A stretch of DNA of 64,000 nucleotides from DASZTU01 sp035493835 (GTDB taxonomy: Bacteria > Pseudomonadota > Alphaproteobacteria > Rhizobiales > Devosiaceae): positions 1-64,000 of the forward strand of contig DATJHO010000016.1 in the NCBI GenBank assembly GCA_035493835.1. The letters run 5' to 3'. The notes under the pieces were generated by a model. That model was not told the DNA's origin. It ran no database searches and saw only the letters and a list, made by a program, of their open reading frames with translations. The first letter of the stretch is position 1. Every line of letters starts with the position of its first letter. Positions 51,018 through 59,068 of this stretch are shown here, in pieces. The position numbers were made by a program, and so were the translations under genes.

Positions 51018-52073
51018 ATGGCGCCGAGAGCAAGCTGGAAGGGATACCTCAAGCTGAGCCTGGTGAGCTGTCCGGTCCGGCTCTATCCGGCCACCAGTTC
51101 CAGCGAACGCATCAGCTTCAACCAGCTCCACAAGACCACCCACAACCGCATCAACATGAAGCCGGTCGATCCGGAGCTGGGGCTGGTCGATCGCGCCGAT
51201 CTGGTCAAGGGCTACGAATACGAGTCCAAGCAATACGTCATCATCGACGAGGAGGACCTCGATAGCGTCCGCATCGAATCCAGCCACACGATGAACATCG
51301 AGGCCTTCGTTGATGCCGGCGAGGTCGACGCGGTCTATCAGGACGCGCCCTATTACCTTGCCCCGGACGGAGCGATGGCGGAGGAAACCTTCGTCGTCCT
51401 GCGCGAAGCCATGCGCAAATCGGGAAAACTGGCGATTGCCCGGCTGGTGCTGTCGAGCCGCGAGCGGGTGGTGGCGATCGGGGCGCGCGAGAACGGCATG
51501 TTCGTCTCGACGCTGCGCAACCCCAATGAGGTGCGCGGCACCGCGGAATATTTCAGCGCCATTCCCACCGGCAAGCCGGAGCCAGAAATGCTGCAGCTGG
51601 CCGAAAAGCTTATCGAGCAGAAGGTCACAAAATTCGACCCCAAGAACTACGAGGATCGCTACGAGGCGGCGCTGATGACGATGATCCGCGAGAAGCTGAA
51701 GGGCCACAAGCCGATCGTGGCCACTGCACCCGAGCGCGGCAACGTCATCAATCTGATGGACGCGCTGAAGGCGAGCCTCTCGCAATCCAAACCGCCCGCC
51801 AAGAGCAAGGGCAAGGTGGAACCGGCAACGCCGATGCCGAAGCCGGCCGGCAAGACGGTCGGCGTGATCGAGCAACCCAAGGCGAAGACGCCGCGAAGCA
51901 AGGCGGCGGTGCCCAAGGCGGCCGAGGCCGCGCCAGAGCCGGTGACCATCGAGAGCGCCAAGGCCGCCAAAGCGGCGCCGAAAGCCCGAAAGGGGGAGGC
52001 TGCCTCTCTGATCGAGGCGGTGAAGGCATCGATCAAGCCGCCGGCCAAGGCGCCGGCGCGGAAGAAGGCCTGA
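51018..52073 (+). CDS. ku: end-joining protein Ku
   Basis: 351 residues. It begins APRASWKGYLKLSLVSCPVR and continues LYPATSSSERISFNQLHKTT, the bacterial Ku core ring domain. AEETFVVLREAMRKSGKLAI and the later EDRYEAALMTMIREKLKG follow. The last ~85 residues are a Lys/Ala/Pro tail that is common in Ku and aids DNA binding or LigD contact. AGGAG precedes the ATG. Confidence 0.94.
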   Translation: MAPRASWKGYLKLSLVSCPVRLYPATSSSERISFNQLHKTTHNRINMKPVDPELGLVDRADLVKGYEYESKQYVIIDEEDLDSVRIESSHTMNIEAFVDAGEVDAVYQDAPYYLAPDGAMAEETFVVLREAMRKSGKLAIARLVLSSRERVVAIGARENGMFVSTLRNPNEVRGTAEYFSAIPTGKPEPEMLQLAEKLIEQKVTKFDPKNYEDRYEAALMTMIREKLKGHKPIVATAPERGNVINLMDALKASLSQSKPPAKSKGKVEPATPMPKPAGKTVGVIEQPKAKTPRSKAAVPKAAEAAPEPVTIESAKAAKAAPKARKGEAASLIEAVKASIKPPAKAPARKKA

Positions 52074-52080
52074 GCCCGGA

Positions 52081-53163
52081 ATGCAACTCGCGGGAACGAC
52101 GTTTGGGCTAGTGGGCGCGCTTGCCGCTTTTCCGCGACGGCTGGCCGCGCGGGAGGTTTTACGGCAGGGCGGGCAGTTGCGGCGCGGCGCGACGCGGCAG
52201 ACCTCGCAGGTGGTCTTCGGGCGCAAGCTGCTGGAGATTTCCGACGACGCCGAGATCGAGGCGAAGCGCCGGACCGTCATCGCCGCCGGGGTCGAGCCGA
52301 TCAGCGAGAACGGCTTTCTCCGCGCGCTGGGCATCATGAAGCGCGCCGAAACCGCGACGCTCACACGGCAGTCGCTGCTGGAGCAGTCCGGTCTTTCGGC
52401 GGAGACATTCGATCTGCTGGCGCTATTCGATGCCTTCGAGCACGACGGCGAGCCGTTTTCCTTCCGCGACCTGATCCTTGCCAAGAAATATGCTGGCCTC
52501 CTCGCTGGCGGGGCAGGGTGGGGGCCGATCGCCCGCTCCGTCCACCGCTCGGGACCGGTGACCTCGCTCACGGCGCTGTCGCTGCACACAGACGGAGCCG
52601 ATGGGATCTTTGCCAGGCATGGCGAATGCTTTGCGGAACTCGATGGCCAGCATTTGCTGCCCCTCGAAGAAGTGGATGATGCGGCCGCGGAAGAGTTTTT
52701 CGAGGCGGCCGAGGATGCCGAGAGCGAGGGGCGGTTCGCCGATGCGGTGCTCTATTACGGGCGCTGTCTTGCGCTTGATGCGAGCGACTCCGTTGCCGCC
52801 TACAATCGCGCCAATTGCCTACGCGAGTTGGGCAATCTGGATGAAGCGGCGCATGGGTATGCGCAGGCGCTAAAACTCGATCCCGGCTTTGTCGAGGCCT
52901 GGTTCAACTACGCCGCCCTGCTGAAGGCGCGCGGGCAGGCCGGGGCAGCGCGCATGCACCTCGAGCGGGCGATCGGGCTCGATCCCGACTATGCCGACGC
53001 CGTCTACAATCTCGCCACGCTGGCCTATGACGAAGGCGACTTGGTCGAGGCGCGGCGATGGTGGTCGCGCTATCTCGAACTCGACGATAAATCGGAATGG
53101 GCGGTTCTTGCGGCACGCGGCATCCAGTATGCCGACCTCGAGTTGCGGAAATCGGCAGGCTGA
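52081..53163 (+). CDS. BRCT-like, MerR-like HTH and TPR fusion protein of the end-joining operon
   Basis: 360 residues, start 7 bases after ku. Residues 1-90 resemble a BRCT domain (TTFGLVGALAAFPRRLAARE, then GGQLRRGATRQTSQVVFGRK, and AGVEPISENGFLRALG). Residues ~105-160 look like a MerR-type winged helix (TLTRQSLLEQSGLSAETFDL, FSFRDLILAKKYAGLL). Residues ~195-345 hold four TPR units (YNRANCLRELGNLDEAAHGY). Position with ligD and ku suggests a repair scaffold. It is not one of the standard end-joining proteins; the domain calls are by eye. Confidence 0.7.
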   Translation: MQLAGTTFGLVGALAAFPRRLAAREVLRQGGQLRRGATRQTSQVVFGRKLLEISDDAEIEAKRRTVIAAGVEPISENGFLRALGIMKRAETATLTRQSLLEQSGLSAETFDLLALFDAFEHDGEPFSFRDLILAKKYAGLLAGGAGWGPIARSVHRSGPVTSLTALSLHTDGADGIFARHGECFAELDGQHLLPLEEVDDAAAEEFFEAAEDAESEGRFADAVLYYGRCLALDASDSVAAYNRANCLRELGNLDEAAHGYAQALKLDPGFVEAWFNYAALLKARGQAGAARMHLERAIGLDPDYADAVYNLATLAYDEGDLVEARRWWSRYLELDDKSEWAVLAARGIQYADLELRKSAG

Positions 53164-53807
53164 TGGCGACAAATTTCATCTTCGATGGTTCTGAGGACGC
53201 GCGCTTCACGATCCTTCTGGCGCATGGCGCCGGCGCGCCGATGGATTCCGTTTCGATGAACGCGGCGGCCAAAGCGCTGGCGGAGGCTGAATTCCGCGTG
53301 GCGCGGTTCGAGTTCAGCTACATGGCGGCCCGCCGCACCACGGGCGAGCGCAAACCCCCGCCACGGGCGGAAACGCTCAATCCCGAATATGTGGAGGCGG
53401 TGGACGATCTCGGTCCGACCGCCGGGCCGCTGATCATCGGCGGCAAGTCCATGGGCGGGCGCGTTGCAAGCATGGTCGCCGATCCCCTCCATGGGGCGGG
53501 GCGGATCGCTGGGCTCATGTGCCTCGGCTATCCCTTCCATCCGCCCGACAATCTTGACCAGTTGCGGACGAAGCATCTTCAGGCCCTCAAAACGCCGGCG
53601 CTGATCGTCCAGGGTACGCGGGATGAGTTCGGCACGAGGGAGCAGGTAGCCGGCTATACGCTGTCGGAAAAGATCGAGCTCTTCTGGCTCGAAGACGGCG
53701 ACCACGACCTGAAGCCGCGCAAGGCGATCTCGGGCTTTACGGCCGCAGGGCATCTCAAGACCATGGCTAACGCCGTGTCGGACTGGGCCAAGCGCATCGC
53801 GCCGTGA
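53163..53807 (+). CDS. alpha/beta hydrolase, KANL3/Tex30 type
   Basis: 214 residues; the ATG overlaps the previous stop (TGATG). The oxyanion/strand motif TILLAHGAGAPMDSVSMNAA, the nucleophile elbow IIGGKSMGGRVASM, the acid region VQGTRDEFGTREQV and the His in DGDHDLKP give a full hydrolase triad. The family resembles animal KANL3/Tex30. Substrate is unknown; it is coupled to the repair genes on both sides. Confidence 0.88.
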   Translation: MATNFIFDGSEDARFTILLAHGAGAPMDSVSMNAAAKALAEAEFRVARFEFSYMAARRTTGERKPPPRAETLNPEYVEAVDDLGPTAGPLIIGGKSMGGRVASMVADPLHGAGRIAGLMCLGYPFHPPDNLDQLRTKHLQALKTPALIVQGTRDEFGTREQVAGYTLSEKIELFWLEDGDHDLKPRKAISGFTAAGHLKTMANAVSDWAKRIAP

Positions 53808-54589
53808 AGATCGCGACATTCAACATCAACAACGTCAATCGGCGGCTGCCCAACCTTCTCGCCTGGCTTCAAGAGGCTGAGCCGGACGTCGTCTGCCTGC
53901 AGGAACTGAAAGCGACCGATAGACAGTTTCCGCGCGCCGCCATCGAGGCGGCGGGCTATGGCGCGGTGTGGAAGGGGCAATCGGCGTGGAACGGGGTGGC
54001 CATCCTCGCCCGCGGCGCAACCCCGGTGCTGACGCGCGACCGTTTGCCCGGCGACGAAGCCGATACGCAGAGCCGCTACATAGAGGCGGCGGTTTCGGGC
54101 ATCCTGATCGCTTCGCTCTATGCGCCCAACGGCAATCCGCGGCCCGGGCCGAAGTTCGACTACAAACTCGCCTGGACGGAGCGGCTGCTGCGCCATGCCG
54201 CGGACCTGCTGGCCACGGGCGTGCCGGTGATCCTCGCCGGCGACTACAACATCGTGCCCGAGCCGCGGGACGTTTACGAAACCCGCTCTTACGACGAAAA
54301 CGCGCTGGTGCAGCCCGAGAGCCGCGAACTCTTCGCGAGGCTCGTGGCGCAGGGCTGGACCGATGCCTTGCGCAAAAAACATCCTGACGAGACGATCTAT
54401 ACCTTCTGGGACTACATGCGGAACCGCTGGGCGCGCGACGCCGGTCTGAGGCTCGATCATCTGCTCCTGAGCAAGAAGCTCGCCCGACGGCTGGCCGAGG
54501 CGCATGTCGACCGTCACGTCAGGGGGCAGCCGGACGCAAGCGACCACGCCCCGGTGGTGGTGACCATCCGGGGCTTGGCCGTGAGCTGA
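53804..54589 (+). CDS. xthA: exodeoxyribonuclease III
   Basis: 261 residues, GTG start overlapping the hydrolase stop by four bases. KIATFNINNVNRRLPNLLAW, then CLQELKATD (metal Glu), GDYNIVPEP, the Asp-Asn pair, and LRLDHLLLSKKLARR with SDHAPVVV at the end are the ExoIII/AP endonuclease signature. It repairs abasic sites and trims 3' blocked ends. Linkage to ligD/ku suggests end processing. Confidence 0.93.
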   Translation: MKIATFNINNVNRRLPNLLAWLQEAEPDVVCLQELKATDRQFPRAAIEAAGYGAVWKGQSAWNGVAILARGATPVLTRDRLPGDEADTQSRYIEAAVSGILIASLYAPNGNPRPGPKFDYKLAWTERLLRHAADLLATGVPVILAGDYNIVPEPRDVYETRSYDENALVQPESRELFARLVAQGWTDALRKKHPDETIYTFWDYMRNRWARDAGLRLDHLLLSKKLARRLAEAHVDRHVRGQPDASDHAPVVVTIRGLAVS

Positions 54590-54606
54590 CGACGTCGTTG
54601 CCTTGG

Positions 54607-55212
54607 CTATCGGGCTGGGGTTGCCAGTTCGTGCCAGCCCCTGAGACGCATGGCCAGCGCGATATGACTGATGCCGATGACGATGGCAAAGCCGCCGATC
54701 AGCCAAACGAGGCCAAGTGCGCCGGCAGCCGGCTGGAAGAGTATCGCTAGACCGAACAGGATGCTCAACACGCCGGTAAGCGCCAGCAACCATTCTCCCT
54801 CGATCTCCCGGCGCAGCCAGATGGCGCCCCAGATCTCCATTGCGCCGACGACGATCGCCCAGACGCCGATGTAGATCAGCAGTGCCTGCACCACGACGCC
54901 CGGCCAAGCGAAGGCGAGAATGCCGGCGATGATGCCGATGACGCCAATTATGCCAAGCCACCATCGCGGCGTTGCCCGTGCGGTTTGGCCGGTAATTGCG
55001 GCCCAAAGTGAAACCACGCCATCCACGATGGCATAGGCGCCCCAAAGGAAGGTGAGGGTAAGCAGGGTCACGCCCGGCCAGACAAAGGCCAATATGCCAA
55101 AGACGATGGCCGCAATGCCGCGCAGCAGCACCAGCCACCAGCCATCCGCCAAAGATTGCACGCCCGCGTGAAGGCGTGAGGCGAAATCGGAATCCATATG
55201 CGTGTGGGTCAT
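54607..55212 (-). CDS. HdeD-family membrane protein
   Basis: 201 residues. Six hydrophobic helices in three similar pairs: WWLVLLRGIAAIVFGILAFV, LLTLTFLWGAYAIVDGVVSL, WWLGIIGVIGIIAGILAFAW and so on, the HdeD pattern. The ATG at 55212 has GGGAG eight bases upstream. HdeD proteins are linked to acid stress in enterics; the role here is unknown. It converges on xthA with 17 bases between. Confidence 0.85.
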   Translation of the reverse strand: MTHTHMDSDFASRLHAGVQSLADGWWLVLLRGIAAIVFGILAFVWPGVTLLTLTFLWGAYAIVDGVVSLWAAITGQTARATPRWWLGIIGVIGIIAGILAFAWPGVVVQALLIYIGVWAIVVGAMEIWGAIWLRREIEGEWLLALTGVLSILFGLAILFQPAAGALGLVWLIGGFAIVIGISHIALAMRLRGWHELATPAR

Positions 55213-55386
55213 CACTGTACTCCCGAAACCTTGTTTCACTCGGCGCTGGGCAATTTGCCAGCAGGCCGTGAAGCCACATTGATCGCGAGGCCGTCGTTTT
55301 GACCCAAGGCGCACCCGGGTCTGCTGCGGCGTGGTTCCAGCCTTCGCGCAGAACGCCTGAGTTTAGCTTTACTGAGCGTTCCCGAC

Positions 55387-55433
55387 GCTAAGCATGTTGG
55401 CTTAGCTCGCCCGGCCCAATGCGGCGGGCGAGC
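55387..55433. other. two tandem perfect hairpins in the HdeD-msrA gap
   Basis: GCTAAGC-ATGTTG-GCTTAGC followed at once by GCTCGCCCG / CGGGCGAGC with an 11-base loop. The 458-base gap (55213-55670) shows no supported gene otherwise. Confidence 0.45.
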
Positions 55434-55670
55434 CGGCCGGTGCAGGAACAAACCGTATGAAGGAGCACATTAATTTCGGCGAGGCGCGAAACGGGGGGCA
55501 CGGCGCGGGGCGATAATCTCGCGCGCTGCGTGCCGGGGCGTCTCCCCGTCCATCCTCTGGTCCAGCATGGACCTAGAACTGTGCGTGATGAGTCAGATGA
55601 AGTAGCCAGCACTGCCATGAGGCCGCGGGCGATCACGCCCGCGGCCAAGTCGTTCCAGGCGGGGTCGCCG

Positions 55671-56186
55671 TCAGGCGGCGTTTTCGCGCTTCGGCAGCAC
55701 CCAGTTGGGGCGGATGAAATGGCAGGTATATCCCTCGGGATAGCGCTCGAGGTAGTCTTGGTGCTCGGGCTCGGCTTCCCAGAACTCCCGGGCGGGCGCC
55801 ACTTCGGTCACCGCCTTGCCCGGCCAAAGGCCGGAGGCATCGACGTCGGCGATGGTATCCTCGGCCGTGCGCTTTTGCTCTTCATTGGTGTAAAAGATCG
55901 CCGAGCGGTAGCTCGTGCCCAAATCGTTGCCCTGCCGGTTGCGGGTGGTGGGGTCGTGGATCTGGAAGAAGAATTCCAGCAGCCGGCGATAGCTGATCTT
56001 GTTCGGATCAAAGATGATCTCGATCGCTTCGGCGTGCCCCTCGTGATTGCGGTAGGTGGCATTGGCGACATTGCCGCCGGTATAGCCGACGCGGGTGGAT
56101 TTCACGCCCGGGTAGCGGCGCAGCAGGTCCTGCATGCCCCAAAAACATCCCCCGGCAAGGACGGCTCGTTCGGTGGAGACTTCCAT
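55671..56186 (-). CDS. msrA: peptide methionine-S-oxide reductase MsrA
   Basis: 171 residues. The catalytic motif ERAVLAGGCFWGMQDLLRRY holds the Cys; GYTGGNVANATYRNHEGHAE, IHDPTTRNRQGNDLGTSYRS and AIFYTNEEQ follow. It repairs S-methionine sulfoxide. The ATG at 56186 has AAAGG seven bases upstream; the in-frame ATG at 56192 is too close to it. A two-residue difference only. Confidence 0.94.
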   Translation of the reverse strand: MEVSTERAVLAGGCFWGMQDLLRRYPGVKSTRVGYTGGNVANATYRNHEGHAEAIEIIFDPNKISYRRLLEFFFQIHDPTTRNRQGNDLGTSYRSAIFYTNEEQKRTAEDTIADVDASGLWPGKAVTEVAPAREFWEAEPEHQDYLERYPEGYTCHFIRPNWVLPKRENAA

Positions 56187-56274
56187 GCTCATGCCTTTCG
56201 TTGAGGTCTAACGGCTCGCGCACATATATCGAGCTTCGGTCGGCAATTTCCTATACCCGCGAGCCGGCTAAGCG

Positions 56275-58527
56275 CTAGCTGAGCGCGGAGGCCGCCTGGT
56301 ACGCCGGGGTCGCAGCCGCCTTCAGCAATTGCTCGAATGCCTCGGCGAAGGCAAGCAGGCGGGCGCGTTCCTCGGGCCCGAGCTGGCGCGGGTTGGCGTC
56401 CATGATCGACAGCACGCCCGTCACCCCCGTATCGGGGTCGCTGAGCGGCACGCCGGCAAAGAAGTGGACGCCGTTTTCAAGCAGGAACGGATCCTCGGCG
56501 AACTCCTCGGCCTTGGATGCGTCCGGGATGACCAATATCGTCCCGGCCTCCAGCACGTGGGACGCAAGGTTTTGGGAGTCGCTGGCACGCTCGGCGGGCG
56601 CCGTCTGAAGCGTCTTGCCGGATGCAGCGCTTTCGATGCCGGCGATGGTCGCGATGGCGACTTCGACGCCCATTTCATCGGCTACCCCCTGCAAGAATTC
56701 ACCGATCCGGGGATCGGTGCGAATCCGCGACTGCAGTTGCGCCAGCCGGTGCTCGCTCTCCGCGGGCATCGCTTCGGCCGCCTCGGGGCCGGCCTCGCCC
56801 TCCGAGCGCCAGTCGAACAACTGGCGAACCGCCGCATCCACGCTGGTTGCGACCGCGTCGGCATTGAGGGCCCCGGCAAGGTCCGGCGGAGGCGCGGGGC
56901 CTTCGTTCAGCAACACCACAAGGATGCGCAGATCCGGATGCATCTGCCGGAGCCTTCGGATCACGAGGCGCGCATGGCTGCGCACGCGCTCGCCCAGATA
57001 GACCAGCGAAATGGCGGCGGCATCGCGCACATCCAATTGGCTCAGTGCTTCGCGGCGGATTGCGATTGGCGGCAAGACCCGCGCGGCAGCTCCCGCCCGG
57101 ACCAGCAGGCTGCCGAGGATGCGGCCTGTCGCGGCATCCAGCTCCGTCTTTGCGCCGATGACAACAACCTCCGGACCGTCATCGGGGGCTTTGGCATCCT
57201 GCTCCAACTCGTCGACGAGCAATTCGAGGCTGTCGATTACTTGCCGGCGTTGCAGCATGTCTGCCGGGTCGGCCGAGAGGTCACGTTCCGCCAGCCGCAG
57301 CGCGGGGATCAGCACCTGCTCGTAGAACGGGCCCGGATCGTGATCCTCGATGAACTCTTCGGCGAGTTCCATCGCTTCCTCGACATTGCCCGCAACCAGC
57401 CGCTGATAGAGCCGCTCCTCCGGCTGCAATACCGGTTCGCTGCCGAACAGGATGTTGAGAAATTGGAGTTGCGGGACGTAGCGGCCGACCACCACCAGGC
57501 AAACGGTGAGCGGGGTCGCAAGTATAAGGCCGATCGGGCCCCAGAGGGTCGCCCAGAACATGGCCGCGACCAGAACCGCCAATGGCGACAGGCCGGTGCT
57601 CGAGCCATAAAGCCGGGGCTCGATGGCGTTGGTGGTCACCAGTTCAAGGGTCACGTACAGCGCCACCGATTTGAGCAGCATCGACCAGCCAGGATCGATG
57701 GCGAAGGCAAGGGTAAACGGGATCGTGGCGATCAGCAGCGTGCCGACATAGGGGATATAGCGGAAGAGCGTTGCAAGCAGGCCCCAGAGGATACCGTTGG
57801 GTACCCCGATCACGGTCAGTCCGGCGCCGAAGACCAGACCATAGACGAGGTTGACGCTGAACTGCGCGAGGAGATAGCGGCCGACGCGGGTGGCGGCTTC
57901 GTTCATGACCTTTGTGCTGGTCCTGAGGTCGCCGCGGCTGACGAGCTTCAGGAAGCGGTCGCGCAAATCGGCACGCTCGAGCAGCAGGAATACCAAAAAC
58001 ACCACGACGATGGCGGCGGTTGCCATCGGCCCGAGCACCGAGCCGAGGATGGATTGGACCATGCCCAGGGGATTGTCCGGCGTATTGGCGATGGTCACCG
58101 GCACGGGGCGGCTGTTGACCGAGCCCATCGGTGACGGCGTCGGCCCGAGCTGGGCGCGGATCTGCTCGACCGCCGAGCCGAGGCGTTCGAGGAAATTGGC
58201 CCCGCCGAGAGACGTCTGCACGCCGCGGAGCTTGTTGGCGACCGTGCTTTGATAGCTGGGAAGCTGGGCGGCGAGGCTCACCAGTTGCGTTGCGACAATA
58301 TAGCCGATGGCGATCACGACAGCTGCCGCCAGGATCACGGTAAGGATGGCCGCAAGGATATGCGGCACCTTCATGCGGCGGAGCCAATTGACCAGCGGTC
58401 CGAGTGCAAATGCCAACAGCACCGCAAGAACCAGCGGCACGAAAATGCCGGCGCCAACGTAGAGCGAAACGATGGCGGCGATTACCAGACCGACGGTAAC
58501 CAGCGGATGGGACCGGCCAGTCGCCAT
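56275..58527 (-). CDS. AI-2E-type (PerM) permease with long regulatory C-terminus
   Basis: 750 residues from the ATG at 58527, which has ACGGAG upstream. About eight helices in the first ~370 residues carry the AI-2E/PerM pattern (FRYIPYVGTLLIATIPFTLA, GLSPLAVLVAAMFWATLWGP). The next ~230 residues are soluble (VEEAMELAEEFIEDHDPGPF; MHPDLRILVVLLNEGPAP). The last ~150 resemble a GAF domain (ENGVHFFAGVPLSDPDTGVT). Usual PerM proteins are about 350-400 residues, so this is a fusion. Confidence 0.85.
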   Translation of the reverse strand: MATGRSHPLVTVGLVIAAIVSLYVGAGIFVPLVLAVLLAFALGPLVNWLRRMKVPHILAAILTVILAAAVVIAIGYIVATQLVSLAAQLPSYQSTVANKLRGVQTSLGGANFLERLGSAVEQIRAQLGPTPSPMGSVNSRPVPVTIANTPDNPLGMVQSILGSVLGPMATAAIVVVFLVFLLLERADLRDRFLKLVSRGDLRTSTKVMNEAATRVGRYLLAQFSVNLVYGLVFGAGLTVIGVPNGILWGLLATLFRYIPYVGTLLIATIPFTLAFAIDPGWSMLLKSVALYVTLELVTTNAIEPRLYGSSTGLSPLAVLVAAMFWATLWGPIGLILATPLTVCLVVVGRYVPQLQFLNILFGSEPVLQPEERLYQRLVAGNVEEAMELAEEFIEDHDPGPFYEQVLIPALRLAERDLSADPADMLQRRQVIDSLELLVDELEQDAKAPDDGPEVVVIGAKTELDAATGRILGSLLVRAGAAARVLPPIAIRREALSQLDVRDAAAISLVYLGERVRSHARLVIRRLRQMHPDLRILVVLLNEGPAPPPDLAGALNADAVATSVDAAVRQLFDWRSEGEAGPEAAEAMPAESEHRLAQLQSRIRTDPRIGEFLQGVADEMGVEVAIATIAGIESAASGKTLQTAPAERASDSQNLASHVLEAGTILVIPDASKAEEFAEDPFLLENGVHFFAGVPLSDPDTGVTGVLSIMDANPRQLGPEERARLLAFAEAFEQLLKAAATPAYQAASALS

Positions 58528-58732
58528 TGGGAACTCCGTTCCAGCGCTGGGATTACAGCGGGATTTGCAGCGTAACGGCGGCTGCGGGCCTGCGGTTCCG
58601 GCGCTTGAGGTTACCGCGATGGGCGGGCGATCCGAACCCGATCGGGGACGCCCCAGCATCTTGGCAAGAAACTTGCCACTATACTTAAGTATTTGTTCCC
58701 CCATACCCCCGTATTCCGCGGCCCCCCTTGAA

Positions 58733-58926
58733 TATAATGGATAAATAACCGGGGAAAGGGCAAAAAAAAGGGGCGATGGGGCCTACTTACCGCGTCGCCT
58801 CTAGCCCTAGAACCCGGGCGCCCAAGCGCGGTGCCGCCCAAGCCCTTGCAACAGGCAACCGCGCGCGTCGTCTCTCTTCCTCCGGTGGCCCTCCCTGCCC
58901 GGAAGGAAGGGAGACGACCTTTTTTT
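58733..58926 (+). promoter_or_regulatory. serC leader with transcription attenuator
   Basis: TATAAT at 58733 may be a -10. A strong terminator lies at 58867-58926: GTCGTCTC...CTTCC...CCGG pairs with CCGGAAGGAAGGGAGACGAC and is followed by seven T. It stands 143 bases before serC. An ORF from 58776 passes through the 5' arm as TCT-TCC-TCC, three Ser codons. The serC RNA motif is a known cis-regulatory candidate upstream of serC in Alphaproteobacteria; I did not align it. Confidence 0.6.
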
Positions 58927-59068
58927 GGCCACTACGGCTCGTCCTGGTCTTCGGCGTTCCGTTCCCCCCCGGCTACAAACCCCATTGACGAAGCATCGCG
59001 CTCTGGCATATCCCGGTCCTCAGGACACCTTGCCCTAACGCAAGGCTTTCGACCTGGGAGGGTCGCTC

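Noticed and set aside
53654..55279. Minus-strand ORF of 541 codons
   Set aside because: Covers xthA and HdeD genes in the wrong frame; Arg/His-rich composition.
55388..55648. Minus-strand ORF of 86 codons
   Set aside because: Arg/Cys-rich, no ribosome site and crossed by hairpins.
56329..58134. Plus-strand ORF of 601 codons
   Set aside because: Antisense to the AI-2E-type permease, which has clear membrane helices.
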